DNA of 64,000 bases, taken from assembly GCA_023653785.1 (NCBI GenBank), contig JAMKCH010007089.1, positions 1 to 64,000 of the forward strand. Reading direction: 5' to 3'. This document shows positions 1 through 11,019 of the stretch, piece by piece; position 1 is the first letter of the stretch; every line of letters begins with the position of its first letter. Made by a program: the position numbers and the translations under genes. The notes beneath the pieces are model-generated. The model had not been told where the DNA came from, made no database searches, and saw nothing but the letters and a program-made list of their open reading frames with translations. This DNA comes from Ophioderma brevispina (taxonomy: Eukaryota > Echinodermata > Ophiuroidea > Amphilepidida > Ophiodermatidae).

Positions 1-359
1 ATATTGCAATTATTTTTTACAGATTTGCTGAGAAATGTTCCACAAAGTCAACGAAATTCAAACATATGTCGGCAATTTGTATATTATTTTGAAATTAACA
101 CACATTCATCCAATCTTTACGAAATGGACTAGTCAATTCGGCAATCATATATTAGCAATATCATAATGGAACCACACCGATTTTTAACTTCATTGACTTA
201 ACCTCTTGCTGTGTTGTTGGACAGATGTGAATCGTTGCCAAAATTGGCACACCACGCTGTTTATGCAAAACAATAACGTGAGTTGCCACACGGAATCATT
301 TTGGATCCGTATAAATGCTACGTTTGTCAATTTGGAGGTACTAACCTATGCGTAATAGT

Positions 360-1250
360 GGGGGTTTTGGTATGTCAACGAACCGTTTCCCGTAGGATTT
401 TGGGTCTAAAGTTGATTTTCTGCCTGTTTTTCATTCAATAGGGAACCGTGAAAGTCAGAAATGATGGGGTGCAACAATTTTCGGACTGCTTCCCCCTTCC
501 TCAAGGGGGAAATGTTTACTAACAAGGGAAAAATTTAAATCGAGTAACTTGTATTTTAATGTACATTAACATGTGTCTCTTATAATTAGTACAAAAAGTA
601 GAATTTGCTCTAGGTTCCACCTTATTTTAAGCGCTATAGCCCCATAATGGTTCAAGGTCATATCCTGGGGTAAAAGTTACCCAATGCTCTTAATTCTGTT
701 GAAACTGGTGATAAGATTATTTTTATTTGCCTAAAACGATCACAAAATGTATTATTTTACAGTGTGTGACCTTTGGTTGGCTAATTACTTAGCAAAATTC
801 CGCAAGGGTCTACAGGGGTCTATGGGGGTCACCAAACTTTCCCTGGATGTCCGCCAATGTGATATCAAAAATAAATTAAAATGCATTTTTCTCTGTTTCA
901 TAGGACAGAAGGAATCATTTCACACCACTTTTCCACACCGGAGCGGATCATTTACCCCCCCAGGGTGACCTTGATCAATTATGGGGGCCCTTTTTTACCG
1001 CTTTATTAACTAATGTCGGGAACCTAATGCAAATTATCCTTTTTCCTAATCCTGATGAGGAGACGAACGCGTTAATGTCCACATTAAAACACAATTTGAC
1101 GCGATTTTTAAATTTTTTCCCTGTCAACTAAAACATTCCCCCCTTGCAGGAGGGGCATCAGTCCGATAATTTGCACGCCATCATTTTGGGTGACAGTTTA
1201 AGGTCCTATTTTAGTATGAGAATCCTACGGGAGTACACACCAACCCACAC
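360..1250. mobile_element. Non-autonomous TIR element with TA target duplication
   Basis: The ends are imperfect inverted repeats. The left end reads GTGGGGGTTTTGGTATGT and the complement of the right end reads GTGTGGGTTGGTGTGTAC. Both are followed within 20-40 bases by CCCGTAGGATT. TA flanks both sides (358-359 and 1251-1252). Duplication copy B has the uninterrupted site at about 55225-55245, so the boundaries are supported by an empty site. The short ORFs inside resemble nothing I know, so I call it a MITE of Tc1/mariner type by target site only. Confidence 0.8.
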
Positions 1251-1739
1251 TATAATTCGGCTTCAATTAACTTTCTACCTTTCAGCTGATTCCGACATTG
1301 GTAAGGTAATTGATGCCTACGTACGGTGGGGTGCAGTAAGGCTTGTTTGAGGCTATGTTAACTTTGTACCATTTGGGGTAAAATGGAAGTGGTGATAGCA
1401 TGGAGACACCTAAACTTAAACTTCATTATAATTGATACTGCTATGGAAAGTCCATGCATACGAACATATTGATTTTTATTGCCTAGTCCATTTGCACACA
1501 CCAGGGGGCCGGTTCACATACCTTCCGCCATATGTAACGCAGCTACTTAAATGCTATCTCGATCAGCCTGTTTTAAGACAAAAGTTGCATCAGAATATAA
1601 CCCTTCTTGTATTCCCATTCCATTAGTATTTTAATTTCACAAATTATGGGGGTTGTTATCATGTAATAAATGCTGACTTTTAGATTTATTCATTAGTAAT
1701 TTTTATCAAATTGGATATAGTCATCATAAAACCAACATT

Positions 1740-2110
1740 CGTCCGGCAGCGTCACATCGTGACGTATTCGACATTTTCGGCCTTTTTGGAGAAAACTTTA
1801 AAAGATACGCTTGTTTTGTACTACGCTTCAAATCACCAAATTTTCAACATCAAAGTGGCTTAATATTAATACTTATTAGTATTAGTTAATTATATAATTT
1901 AACGTATTTGCAAAACGTTAATGTGTCTGCGTCACATAATGACGTATTGTCGGATGTTTTATTCTGCGCAAACCCATATCATCGTGTCTACATTTGAAGT
2001 TTCCGCCGTTTCACATGGTGAGTATTATTTTTTCAGTGCACGGTAGAGTTGGGTTTCTTGTCTTTTGTCACATAGTGGCGTATTTGCGGTAATGCCTCAT
2101 AACGACCCGT
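1740..2110. repeat. Cluster of GTCACATAGTGACGTATT-like motifs
   Basis: An imperfect palindromic motif close to GTCACATAGTGACGTATT occurs near 1749, 1928, 2010 and 2064, spaced unevenly. The same four positions are present in duplication copy B near 55807, 55873, 55953 and 56002, with independent substitutions. The core resembles a TGACG half-site. It may be a decayed short tandem repeat or a cluster of binding sites; nothing else in the sequence decides this. Confidence 0.5.
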
Positions 2111-4317
2111 TTTCGAGACGTATTCTGTACTTACCCTTTGGAAATTGCTATTTGGTCCTTTTTTCCAAATGACGTTTTTATGAATCATTTTTTTTTTTCC
2201 GCAAATTAAATTTCGAATACGTTTTCCTCTCGAAATGCTGTATTTTGCCAAACGTCAGTATGATTTTTAGATATTTGTCCGCAATAAAATATTAATGAGT
2301 GTCTTAAATATTTTCTTATTTAATATTATAACCAAGGGTAGAGAAAGCATCAAAATCTTACACTTATTTTAAGGAAGCCGCTTCAACAATTGTAGAGGGG
2401 TGCAACAAACCTGAGTGGGAACGTTCCCATACTCCCGCTCCCACTACTTGTTTTATCTTATGAAAGAATGATTAGAGGTGGGTAAATTACTTATAACCCT
2501 CAGTGCACGCTTAACCTCATACCCTTGCCGCAGGACACAGCATTAAGCCCATGTAAACGTCAGGTGGATTTACAGATACGGAAGGGCGTGGGTCCTCTTT
2601 AAGTAGAGCCGATATGTAAAGGATAATTTGGCGAACTTAACACCTATGGATGAGTACCCACTGTAAATGTTTATTGTACATCCATCGGTGGGCCATTATC
2701 TCATATAAAACAAAATATTTGGATTAACTTTGTTTTGGTTATGTAATGCATATAAAGACAAGAATTTCACCTGGAAATATTTTCGCCTACGAGATAAGTT
2801 AATATATTTTAGCAAGCTACATTCTTCTTCTTAGCAATCAATGTTTATTAGTCTGTACAAATCGTCTGCAGTAGCAAAGACATTATCAAACGCCCGTAGG
2901 CTTGCTCTGAAAATTCCCCGATGAGCCGCATGGTTTTAAATCGTTTTTGGCAGGCTTGAGGTTTCCATGGCCCCTATAACAAACAGATATACCTGAAGAC
3001 TAAACGACCATGATTACAGATAAGGAGGTAAATACAAATATAACGTGGGCAGATGGCAAAGATGTGAGCTAGATATACCAACCTCTTGCCAACCAATGAT
3101 GTCAAAGCATGAGTTCCAGTGGCCAATCAGAGCACTGGTCAATTAATCGAGCATTAGACGCACACAAACTCAATAATATTCTAAACGTTGTTTGTCATCC
3201 CAACACAACATCATTTATTTTGTTTTATGACTATTTCCCAGTTCACGGAAATATTTTCCTCACACGATCTATTGGATTGGACGTTAAGGATGTGGGTGCA
3301 TCCTTCCGTCAAAACATCTGGCAAACATCCAAAAAGGATTGACAAATCTCGAAAGATAATGTAATTCTGACGTCCACCAAACACTTAAGGGGGAACGTGT
3401 ACATTTTCATGGAAGAACTTCGAGACCTGAATATCTATGCAGGTATTCTGCCGACCCTTTTCTACTGTAACCTATTTGAAACTGTTTAACTGTCATTGAT
3501 ACGCTAATCGCATAGTCAAGTAGTCCTCAATGGGCATAATCAATGCACTCCGCTTGCTGCTCGTGTTTCTCTGCTACTTTAGCCTTGGTTTGACCACTGC
3601 AAAAATGCCATCATTAATATTGTGGCCATGATCATTAAAGAAATTCAGTTGCAGCATTAAGATTTGATCCGCATCGTAATTCAAGATAGTCACATAAATT
3701 TGGCAGGAAAATTGTATACAAATGGTTAACTTTTAAACAACATTAATGTCAGGTTTACCTATAATAGGGGCATTACCAGGGTTAAAATACCTATGCACTT
3801 CCTGGGTTTGAAGGCCTCGGCGTAAATCTCATAGCAGTCAAAGGGCAATTGTGTACAGGGAAATGCTCTCGGAGGCACACTTCAATTTGCACCTGGATTT
3901 CCGTTTGTCATAGATATGGCGTGCTTCAGCAGGTTAAAAAGTACTTCAGTTGTATTGTATCAACCAACAGAGGCAAAAATATATTATATATCTGTACAAA
4001 TTCACGTTGGGGTTTTTAGGAACAGATGTAGGACGCTAGCCCTGACCTGATGCGGGTTACACTTCTATTTGCCGTTCCGATTACAAAATTGATGGGAAAC
4101 GACGAATCTAGGATTTGGCAATAACGTGTATGCTCAGCTTTGATTGTACTGGAACGGTTACGTGAGATGGATAACAATAATTGTATATTGAACTATGTTA
4201 AGTTGAAATGCGCTACCGTTAAAAGTACAGTGGACATTTTCTCCAGAATCGATAATTGTATGCTATAGTAAAGATGTAGAACGTTATATCCCGTTTACGG
4301 CAGTTAAGTTTCAACAG

Positions 4318-4345
4318 ATCTCTCTCTCTCTCTCTCGCTCTCTTG
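4318..4345. repeat. CT microsatellite
   Basis: A short (CT)n tract interrupted once by CG. It is shared with duplication copy B at about 62073-62092, where it is shorter. Confidence 0.9.
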
Positions 4346-5029
4346 TGGTCTAATGGTATCGGATTGATATTTTACCTTGTTTATGCACGTTGCCTGTTAT
4401 TTCTTAAAATAATAATAAGGTCTAGTAAAAAAATAAAATTGTTTCAAGTACTCTACCGCTCCCTTTTTGAATTCGCTCAAATTTTATTCCACTGTTTTGT
4501 TTCTAAGTCAATAGTTATTACTTTGTGAATTATCTTGGAATGCTTTCTGTAAAGCCTTTAGTGGCCAAACTATTTAACGGATGGCCAAACTATATGTACG
4601 AGCCTTGCTCCTTTTGGTTAACCCCCCATTGTATCTCTCATTTAATTTTACATTGTACACCGGTGAATAACTGAAACTGAAACTTGTAATAGCTGTTGGA
4701 GGGTGCTGTGATCATTAAGATGGCCCACCCACCAGAGCAATAGAATTAAATACCTCCCCCAAGTTCCGTTCCATTTTCGGATTTTTTTATTTTATTTTTT
4801 ATTCTAAATCACGGACATAAATATGTTTTATTTTTACCTTGGCTAAAGAGCGAATAATAATAATAATTACTACAAAGCGATACTTAGGGTAAAGTATTAA
4901 TTATTCATTAGGTTATAATGAGCTCTTGTTATTGGTTATTTTAGTGGATTACCCTTAATTTGCATAAATGAATATTCATATCCTTTGTTACCCAAAACGG
5001 AATAAACCGCAATACAAAGGAAAATAATA

Positions 5030-6256
5030 ATGATAATAAATGCATTTATATGACGCTATACATAGACCACAGCGTACAACAAATACTTAAAATACAAAAT
5101 CAATTATACAACATGAAATACAGCATGATCTATCTCCAAAGTTAACACAATTTTAAACATCGGGGAAATAAGTATGTTTTCAGGAGCCCCTTAAAGCCAC
5201 TAGTGGGGGTGCCTCTCTGATGTTAACAGGAAGCTTGTTCCAGAGTCTGGGATCAGTGACGTTGAATGTTCTGTCACCAAATCTACGCTTGGTACGAAGT
5301 ATATAACCACATGATAACGAGTCGCGCAACATCAGAAGAGGGCCGTAGCCTTCACCTAGCGCAATCAGAATCTCTGTCCAATACATTTTACGAATTGAGA
5401 CCATCAGCGAGGTCTGACGGAACTTGTCCGTGAAGGGACTTATACATATAAAGAAGTGGAAAGTGATCAAAAGTTGTGACGAACTCTGGCCACGACCGCA
5501 TTCGAATACCAAACGCGCAGCTTTAGTTTGTAAGCGCTGGAGCCTTTCGGGATCTAGTTAATTAATGGGTGTCGTATAGTAATGAGTTGGTATAGTCAAT
5601 TGGGGGGGGGGGATACCAAGGATCGTACAACATGGTTGCAAGCATCAAATGCGATAGATCCACGAATACGTCATTATGAAAATGTAATTTTACATCTTTA
5701 CAGATAATATAATATCTGATTGGGCATACTCATGGTGGAATCAAACATAATCCCAAGGTTCCTTACTCACACAGATGCAGGAACAGAGATGTCACCAAGA
5801 TCTAACAGCATTGAAGGCAGATTTTTAAAAACACAGGGCGTGGAAAAGACAATGACTTTGGTCTTTTTTATTCATATACAGTATGTTTTTGGACATCCAG
5901 GTATTTATGTCTGAAAAAGTTTGAATGTTTTCAAAGGGAACGCTTACAACTTGGAATATTTGGATCAAACTCACAGAAAAGCTGAGTATCATCATCATAA
6001 GGTAGACAGTTAGCATTATGATTCCTAATAATGTTACCGACTGGATGAGACCTAGCCGGCTTACAACAAAGCCCTGACGAACAGAGTAGTTAAAAATATG
6101 CTGCTTGGACATTTCATTGTTAACCATCACTCGGATACTACGATCGGTGGCATATGATCTAAACCAGGCGAGAGAAGTGCCTGTGATACCAAAACTGGTT
6201 TCAAGCCTGTAAATTAAAGATCATGGTATCAAAGGCACCACTCAAGTCAAGCAATA
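5030..6256 (-). pseudogene. CR1/L2-like LINE, 3' part with reverse transcriptase (interrupted)
   Basis: Read on the minus strand, this encodes the core and C-terminal part of a non-LTR reverse transcriptase with frameshifts. In order one sees LLDLSGAFDT (motif A region, near 6250), RSIRVMVNNEMSKQ, a QGFVVS stretch standing where the family has PQGSVLGP, then YDDDTQLFCEFDPNIPS at about 5955-6002. The C-terminal signature GDRTFNVTDPRLWNKLP lies at about 5220-5290. The 3' UTR near 5035-5100 has the TTTATATAGCGC-like end and an adjacent TAA-rich tract, typical of this group. The catalytic motif reads YDDD rather than the common YADD. The element continues beyond a mariner-like insertion at 7908-8515. 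It is shared with copy B. It is a dead, 5'-truncated copy. Confidence 0.88.
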
Positions 6257-7907
6257 CAGACTGTCCCAATAAAAACTATACAATCAAACTAAAATTGATA
6301 AAAAATATAAACTGTGCATTTTTGTCAGATATTTTGATTTTATTTGTTTGACAAGTTCCTAAGCTACATCCTCGCTTTTATTCCATCCAATTTGATGTAC
6401 CCTAGGCGGAGATATTGTCAGTTGAGCACAAAGGATAAAATTCCACTTGGGCCAGTTTCACCTTAAGGTTCAAGAAACTAAAGGTATAAGGCGTGTAGCA
6501 TCATTGTGGGAATAAACCCTTTTCAAACAAAAGTATATTGTACAGATATGAGTGAATGTATTATCATGCATTGAACTAATCAATATATTATTTTTCAGTG
6601 AAAGCACCAGAAATTATTATGTTGTGGGTGAAATGAGGGACTTACGCTCAGGGGGACAATAATCATGAAATGCATGGAAATGCTGCGAATTTGACTGCTG
6701 AAACAAATGTAACAGTCAACAAGTCTGTTGAGGGACAAATGTGTGGACAACGCTCTAATGAGGATGGACAGCTTACCCTTCCCCTATTCCCAAATCCTCC
6801 AATATGCCAGTGAGGGATATGATGAAGAAACCAGTGTTCAACAAAGAGCAATAAAGGAAAGGATGGTTGTGTTCAAAGGTCTCAGGTTACTTTCAACAAG
6901 GTTTTTTTTTATGGTTCTACCTTCTGCTGAAACCTGGACTAAAGCTGAGACAACAGTTTGGAATTGAATTTCCCAATGCTACATGTATTTATTAGCAATT
7001 GCGACATTATAAAGTTATAAATTATGTTATATCACAAGAAGCAGCACTTTATACCTACTATTTATTTTTTTTTTTTTTTTTTTTTTATTAAAATAAATAC
7101 TTTGTTTTAAAATTTGTAATCAAGTTCACAGTGTATTGTCTAGTTATTCAGGAGTTTGAATCCGTAGTTTTGAGGTGGTTTTGGCCTTGGTCAAGGTGAC
7201 CGTAACAATAGGTAATGCAAATTTCGAGTTCAATGAGCCAGGAATGACGCGTGTCCATAGTGCAAGCCTGGTTGGAAATTTGGTCAATTATTTCAGAACT
7301 TCAGAGTCATGGAGTATTTTAAAACCTGTATGACATTTGCCATCAATATCATCATGGGGAGATTCAGCATTGGCAGTCATATTGTACCTAATCTTTTCAA
7401 CCTTATCAACAAAAAAAGTCAGGAAATCATTGGCAAGATCAGCGGCATAGTTATAGCGCTGGGTAAATCATTGGAGATAAATTCAAAAGATCTTTTACTT
7501 TTGTGAAGGTGTTTCAAAACCACGTGGGTGGTTGATTAAATTTTTTTTTTTTTTTTTTTTATTTATTAGCAATTGCGACATTATAAAGTTATAAATTATG
7601 TTATATCACAAGAAGCAGCACTTTATACCTACTATTTATTTTAATTTTCAATAAAGAATGTCTTAAAGGTGATCTTCAATGGCAAATTTGTTGATATCAG
7701 AATAGCCGAAACTGGCCCAACAGGTTTTCAACTGTCTCAGATAATTAGCCATAACTCCTGAACCAGACCCCCGAATTACACCAACTAAAAATCTCATGAA
7801 AGCTGGAAAACTCCTAAAAATAATCGGTAAAACTCCAGTTGATATGAACTTAAATTTTTGGCCAAAAAATGTAACCTTTGATTGTATAGTTTTTTTGGGA
7901 CAGTCTG
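6257..7907. mobile_element. Mariner-like TIR element inserted in the LINE
   Basis: The left end is CAGACTGTCCCAATAAAAAC and the complement of the right end is CAGACTGTCCCAAAAAAACT. Both continue with TATACAATCAAA, about 30 bp of matching inverted repeat. TA flanks both sides (6255-6256 and 7908-7909). A second matching patch (GGGCCAGTTTC) lies about 190-240 bp in from each end. LINE coding sequence stops at the left TA and resumes at the right TA, so the insertion is clean. I find no transposase DDE/D domain in the interior, so it is probably non-autonomous. A LINE-derived segment sits within it (7070-7560). Confidence 0.85.
6987..7643. repeat. Perfect 83-bp direct repeat flanking an inserted LINE segment
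   Basis: Positions 6987-7069 and 7561-7643 are identical. Between them lie a T run (7070-7086), about 105 bp of unmatched DNA, a segment at about 7194-7541 that copies LINE positions 8168-8515 in the same orientation, and a second T run (7541-7560). Read on the minus strand, the insert is a LINE fragment ending in poly-A. This fits retroposition with an unusually long target duplication. A local duplication or assembly error is the alternative. Confidence 0.75.
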
Positions 7908-8515
7908 TACGAGCAATACAGCCTTTTTAGAAACCAAGGCTTGAAGGATGTAATTTCTAACCTGGAGAATGGCAGTCTCAGTGAAATGGTGATCTTGGAA
8001 TGCAGATTGAAATAAAGATCATAGTCGCCAACATGCCGTATTACCTGACTTGATGCGGCCTTCTCAGTCATTTTGACAATGAATTTGATATTAGCAACTG
8101 GCCTTTAGCTCTTATGTATACATCATGATCCAAAGATATCTTCTTAAGTACAGGGATAATGATTTGTAAAGATAGGTAATGCAAATTTCGAGTTCAATGA
8201 GCCAGGAATGACGTGTGTCCATAGTGCCAGCCTGGTTGGAAATTTGGTCAATTATTTCAGAAACTTCAGAGTCAGGGAGTATTTTAAAACCTGTATGACA
8301 TTTGCCATCAATATCATCCTGGGGAGATTCAGCATTGACAGTCATATTGTACCTAATCTTTTCAACCTTATCAACAAAAAAAGTCAGGAAATCATTGGCA
8401 AGATCAGCGGCATAGTTAGCGCTGGGTAAATCATTGGAGATAAATTCAAAAGATCTTTTACTTTTGTGAAGGTGTTTCAAAACCACGTGGGTGGTTGATT
8501 AAATCAACGCCAGGT
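7908..8515 (-). pseudogene. CR1/L2-like LINE, upstream part of the same element
   Basis: This continues the LINE cut at 6256. The minus strand encodes a YRPVANIKFI-type stretch entering the RT domain (about 8095), then a TEKAA segment, then degraded sequence running to SKKAV, which leads into the LLDLSGAFDT across the insertion. Upstream, 8112-8486 stays open and contains AADLANDFLTFFVDKVEKIR, the pre-RT segment common in this family (LA..F..FF..KI..IR). The endonuclease domain is absent. The 5' boundary near 8515 or somewhat beyond is uncertain, because 8515-8700 is not recognisable. Confidence 0.85.
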
Positions 8516-8702
8516 GGAGTACATTTATCTATGACAAATGAATCATTCTCGAAAAGACAAGTTTCATTTATAAAACATGATATAAAAATGTGACGTGGTG
8601 CAATGATGTAAATGTTTGGATGGATATGGAACGCATATTCAAGTATGGACCTTCGGATTAACAAAGGTTTGGATTTGGGAACCGGTGTGAAAGTAATCAT
8701 AG

Positions 8703-8850
8703 TCCGGCAGGTATCATAGTCCGGGCTCCATAGACGACAACGGAATAAAGCGTGAAACTAATGTTGCGTGAAGAGTCAACTGAATCGATTGCCCTATTGT
8801 TCACCATTGTTCCCGGACTGTGAGCCCGGAGGATTATATCTCCTGCCACA
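8703..8850. mobile_element. Small palindromic MITE
   Basis: The ends form an inverted repeat: GGCAGGTATCATAGTCCGGG on the left against GGCAGGAGATATAATCCTCC plus GGGCTC on the right (complement). The whole unit is about 150 bp. A second diverged copy lies at 57430-57572, with the same order of internal words (CATAGACGA, TAATGTTGCGTGAAG, GTCAACTGAAT, GCCCTATT). Two copies in different contexts show it is mobile. Confidence 0.72.
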
Positions 8851-9228
8851 CCTGAATCAAATTACTAACATTGTTATAGTTTGATCTAAGGTGAAGAAAA
8901 TTGTCGGCATTTGCTAGATATTTCGACTCATATTAGTAGACGAGGAAGTTGAATAACGAGAACCTAAATGGTTGATGTTGGGATAACAATTACGTTTAAC
9001 AAGGTAGTAGGACGCACTGCATTATAGATGCCCCGGAGCTGAGATTGGTAATTAAATGAGGAATTTTGCGGTTTTTTTTTCACAGTGCTGGCGTAGTGGT
9101 TACATTCTCTGTTTTAGAGAGTAGGTCAATATGTTAAGTGGCAAAATTTGCGCACAAATTTGAAAACTGAAGAAATAATAAAGAAATAATAGAGTTATTT
9201 ACTTATATAACATGTGATTGAAAGGAAC

Positions 9229-9669
9229 ATGGTCATATCGCTAATAGTCTTTTCTCCCGAACCCCAGATTTTACCGGAAGTGGACCAAATTTTGGAATCT
9301 CAAGAAGACTACTATTTATGTCATTTATCCTGTGAAATCTTAAGACTAAATGATGTTTCGTTTGAAAGTTATGGGCAAAATTGTGCCCATTTTTTCGACC
9401 AATATCAGTTTTACACAGAAGTCTCCACATCAGAACGGATTGAAAAATTGGAGAGAAACCTTACAGATGGGGTTTTAGGGTGGAGGCAATTCTATCAAAA
9501 TGAAAACTCTACATACTTAAATCGGGCCATTCTCATTCAAGTAAAATATCTAAAAGAAAATATATGGCCAATTGGACTTCAAGCAATGGAAAGCACTCGA
9601 GAAATGCGACAACGGGGCCGCGACGAGAACGCTGTTGCTCTAGGTGTGGAAAACAGGCAAAGCATCTAA
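9229..9669 (+). CDS. Unrecognised ORF, 146 residues
   Basis: This is an open frame from the first ATG (9229), with an in-frame stop just upstream (9208-9210). The protein is acidic and polar, starts with a short hydrophobic run (MVISLIVFSPEP), and has an E/Q/R-rich C-terminal part (MESTREMRQRGRDEN). It shows no signal peptide of convincing strength and no motif I know. It is the longest ORF in the window that does not look like a transposon, and its residue use looks protein-like. No splice signals clearly extend it. It could be a single-exon gene, an exon or an orphan repeat ORF. Confidence 0.35.
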   Translation: MVISLIVFSPEPQILPEVDQILESQEDYYLCHLSCEILRLNDVSFESYGQNCAHFFDQYQFYTEVSTSERIEKLERNLTDGVLGWRQFYQNENSTYLNRAILIQVKYLKENIWPIGLQAMESTREMRQRGRDENAVALGVENRQSI

Positions 9670-9733
9670 ATTCTAAGCAACTCAGCATTGTTCAATAACC
9701 TTTGCATCACCAATTTCGTGCCATGGTGGACAT

Positions 9734-10033
9734 CTAAGGTGAGAAAAATAAACACCCACCTTTCAAGTAAGTTAGCTGAATGTTGCATCCCTTTCCTATG
9801 TCAATTTCAGCAAAATAAGGAGCCGTTGTTGGTTCAAAATTGATGTCTTTCATGTGAGTTTGTGGAAAATACTGTAAAATTCTAGAGTTATAACTGCATT
9901 TCATAATCTTTGCAGACCTGCATTTCAAATCGAAACTTTTTTGTTTACCAGGTGGGTGTAGGACCGCTTTCAGATCGAATTCTCTCAATTTACATATAAA
10001 TGAAAGAAGTTTCAAATCCCTGTCAACATCCAT
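9734..10033 (-). CDS. Unrecognised ORF, 99 residues, convergent with the previous one
   Basis: This begins at ATG (complement of 10031-10033) with MDVDRDLKLLSFICKLREFD. It contains five cysteines and balanced charged and hydrophobic residues. Near its 3' end the sequence GAAAGGTGGGTG could serve as a splice donor, so it may be an exon rather than a complete gene. It lies tail-to-tail with the ORF at 9229-9669, 64 bp apart. I recognise no family. Confidence 0.28.
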   Translation of the reverse strand: MDVDRDLKLLSFICKLREFDLKAVLHPPGKQKSFDLKCRSAKIMKCSYNSRILQYFPQTHMKDINFEPTTAPYFAEIDIGKGCNIQLTYLKGGCLFFSP

Positions 10034-10039
10034 ATATTT

Positions 10040-11000
10040 TTCCTATCGTAAGGGTATTGTTACTGATACTTTGAAACTGCTCTATCAACATATTACTCAC
10101 AAAAGTAGAAAACTTGCCGATTTATGAGTCCTTTGCGGGAATACTAAAGTGCCCAGTCAAAATCAGAAACAATATAATATAGTTATTATATATTTATTCA
10201 CCAAGACAGCTTAAGGTCAGAGAAAATAACAGAAATAGCATGGGAAATGTATATAGCTATAATAAAATTTTGATGTTTCATTTGAAAGGGTTTGGGGGAT
10301 TAGTTTCGTGCAAATAAGTTCCACGGGAAAGGTCTAATGCAATTTACTCAGCCTTTATATATACGTCTCCTTCTTCGTCTCTTTGTAAACCGTCGGTTGA
10401 AGAACCAATTTTGCATTCGTTTTATTCAGAATTTAGACTCGTATTTTTTTCTATTATTCTTCTTCAAATTACGAAATACGAATATTTGGAAATTATCGAG
10501 AAGTATTGAGAAATCTAACTCCAACTTGTTTTAAAATCGAACATTAATTTGGCAAATGTTCTTGTAATCCATCTAGTGGAGCTGTTGGTCAAGTGTTTAT
10601 CTATCGGTGATTTGTTAAATCAGAAAATCGTAAAAATCATAAAAAAATTCGATGTTTGTATGTCTGTAAAAAGTATATCATTCTTAACATATCCTACAGG
10701 TGCCAAGACTGTGAAATCAACCTAATAAAGACAGAATCGGATATTTTAGTCATTACTCTCCGTACCTACACTTACTGCAACACAAATGCTTTGTGGTTTC
10801 CGACCACTGCATTTTTGTAGCGTGGGAGGGGGAGTGGAGGAATTACCTCTAGATCTAACAAGAAAACTATCTCTTTTTTGCCGGGATCGTCAGGTTGGTA
10901 GTCATTTTCCGAAAAAAGTACGCTAGCAGATATACGATGCAGACATATTTCTTGATATTGAGCAGTAAGTCGATATCAAGTGATTGACGGTATGTCTAGT
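10040..11000. other. No recognisable feature
   Basis: AT-rich DNA with only short ORFs of biased composition. I see no transposon signature or repeat here. Confidence 0.5.
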
Positions 11001-11019
11001 TCCTACTTAAAGTTGCGAC

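Larger units (their letters stand above)
1..6200. repeat. Segmental duplication, copy A
   Basis: This block matches 54590-64000 in the same orientation. Anchors seen by eye are A 190-345 with B 55070-55215, A 1256-1390 with B 55244-55390, A 2396-2452 with B 56226-56282, A 3140-3420 with B 60868-61150, A 3810-4260 with B 61547-61990, and A 5180-6200 with B 62990-64000. Copies differ by many small indels and by three larger insertions. Most of the block is roughly 85-90% alike by eye, while 3810-4260 looks near 97%. The true left edge may lie outside the window. Copy B runs off the window, so the right edge is also unknown. Confidence 0.93.

Noticed and set aside
747..968. ORF inside the TA-flanked element as a transposase
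   Set aside because: There are no DDE/D residues, no helix-turn-helix signature and low length. It is probably chance.
3800..3950. Fibrinogen-related domain exon on the minus strand (PFDCYEIYAEAF)
   Set aside because: The short match to the start of that domain is not followed by the rest, and a stop codon precedes it. Kept only as part of the low-divergence island finding.
8112..8486. Independent host gene of 124 residues
   Set aside because: The sequence carries the pre-RT LINE segment LA..F..FF..KI..IR and joins the RT fragments on either side of the mariner-like element.
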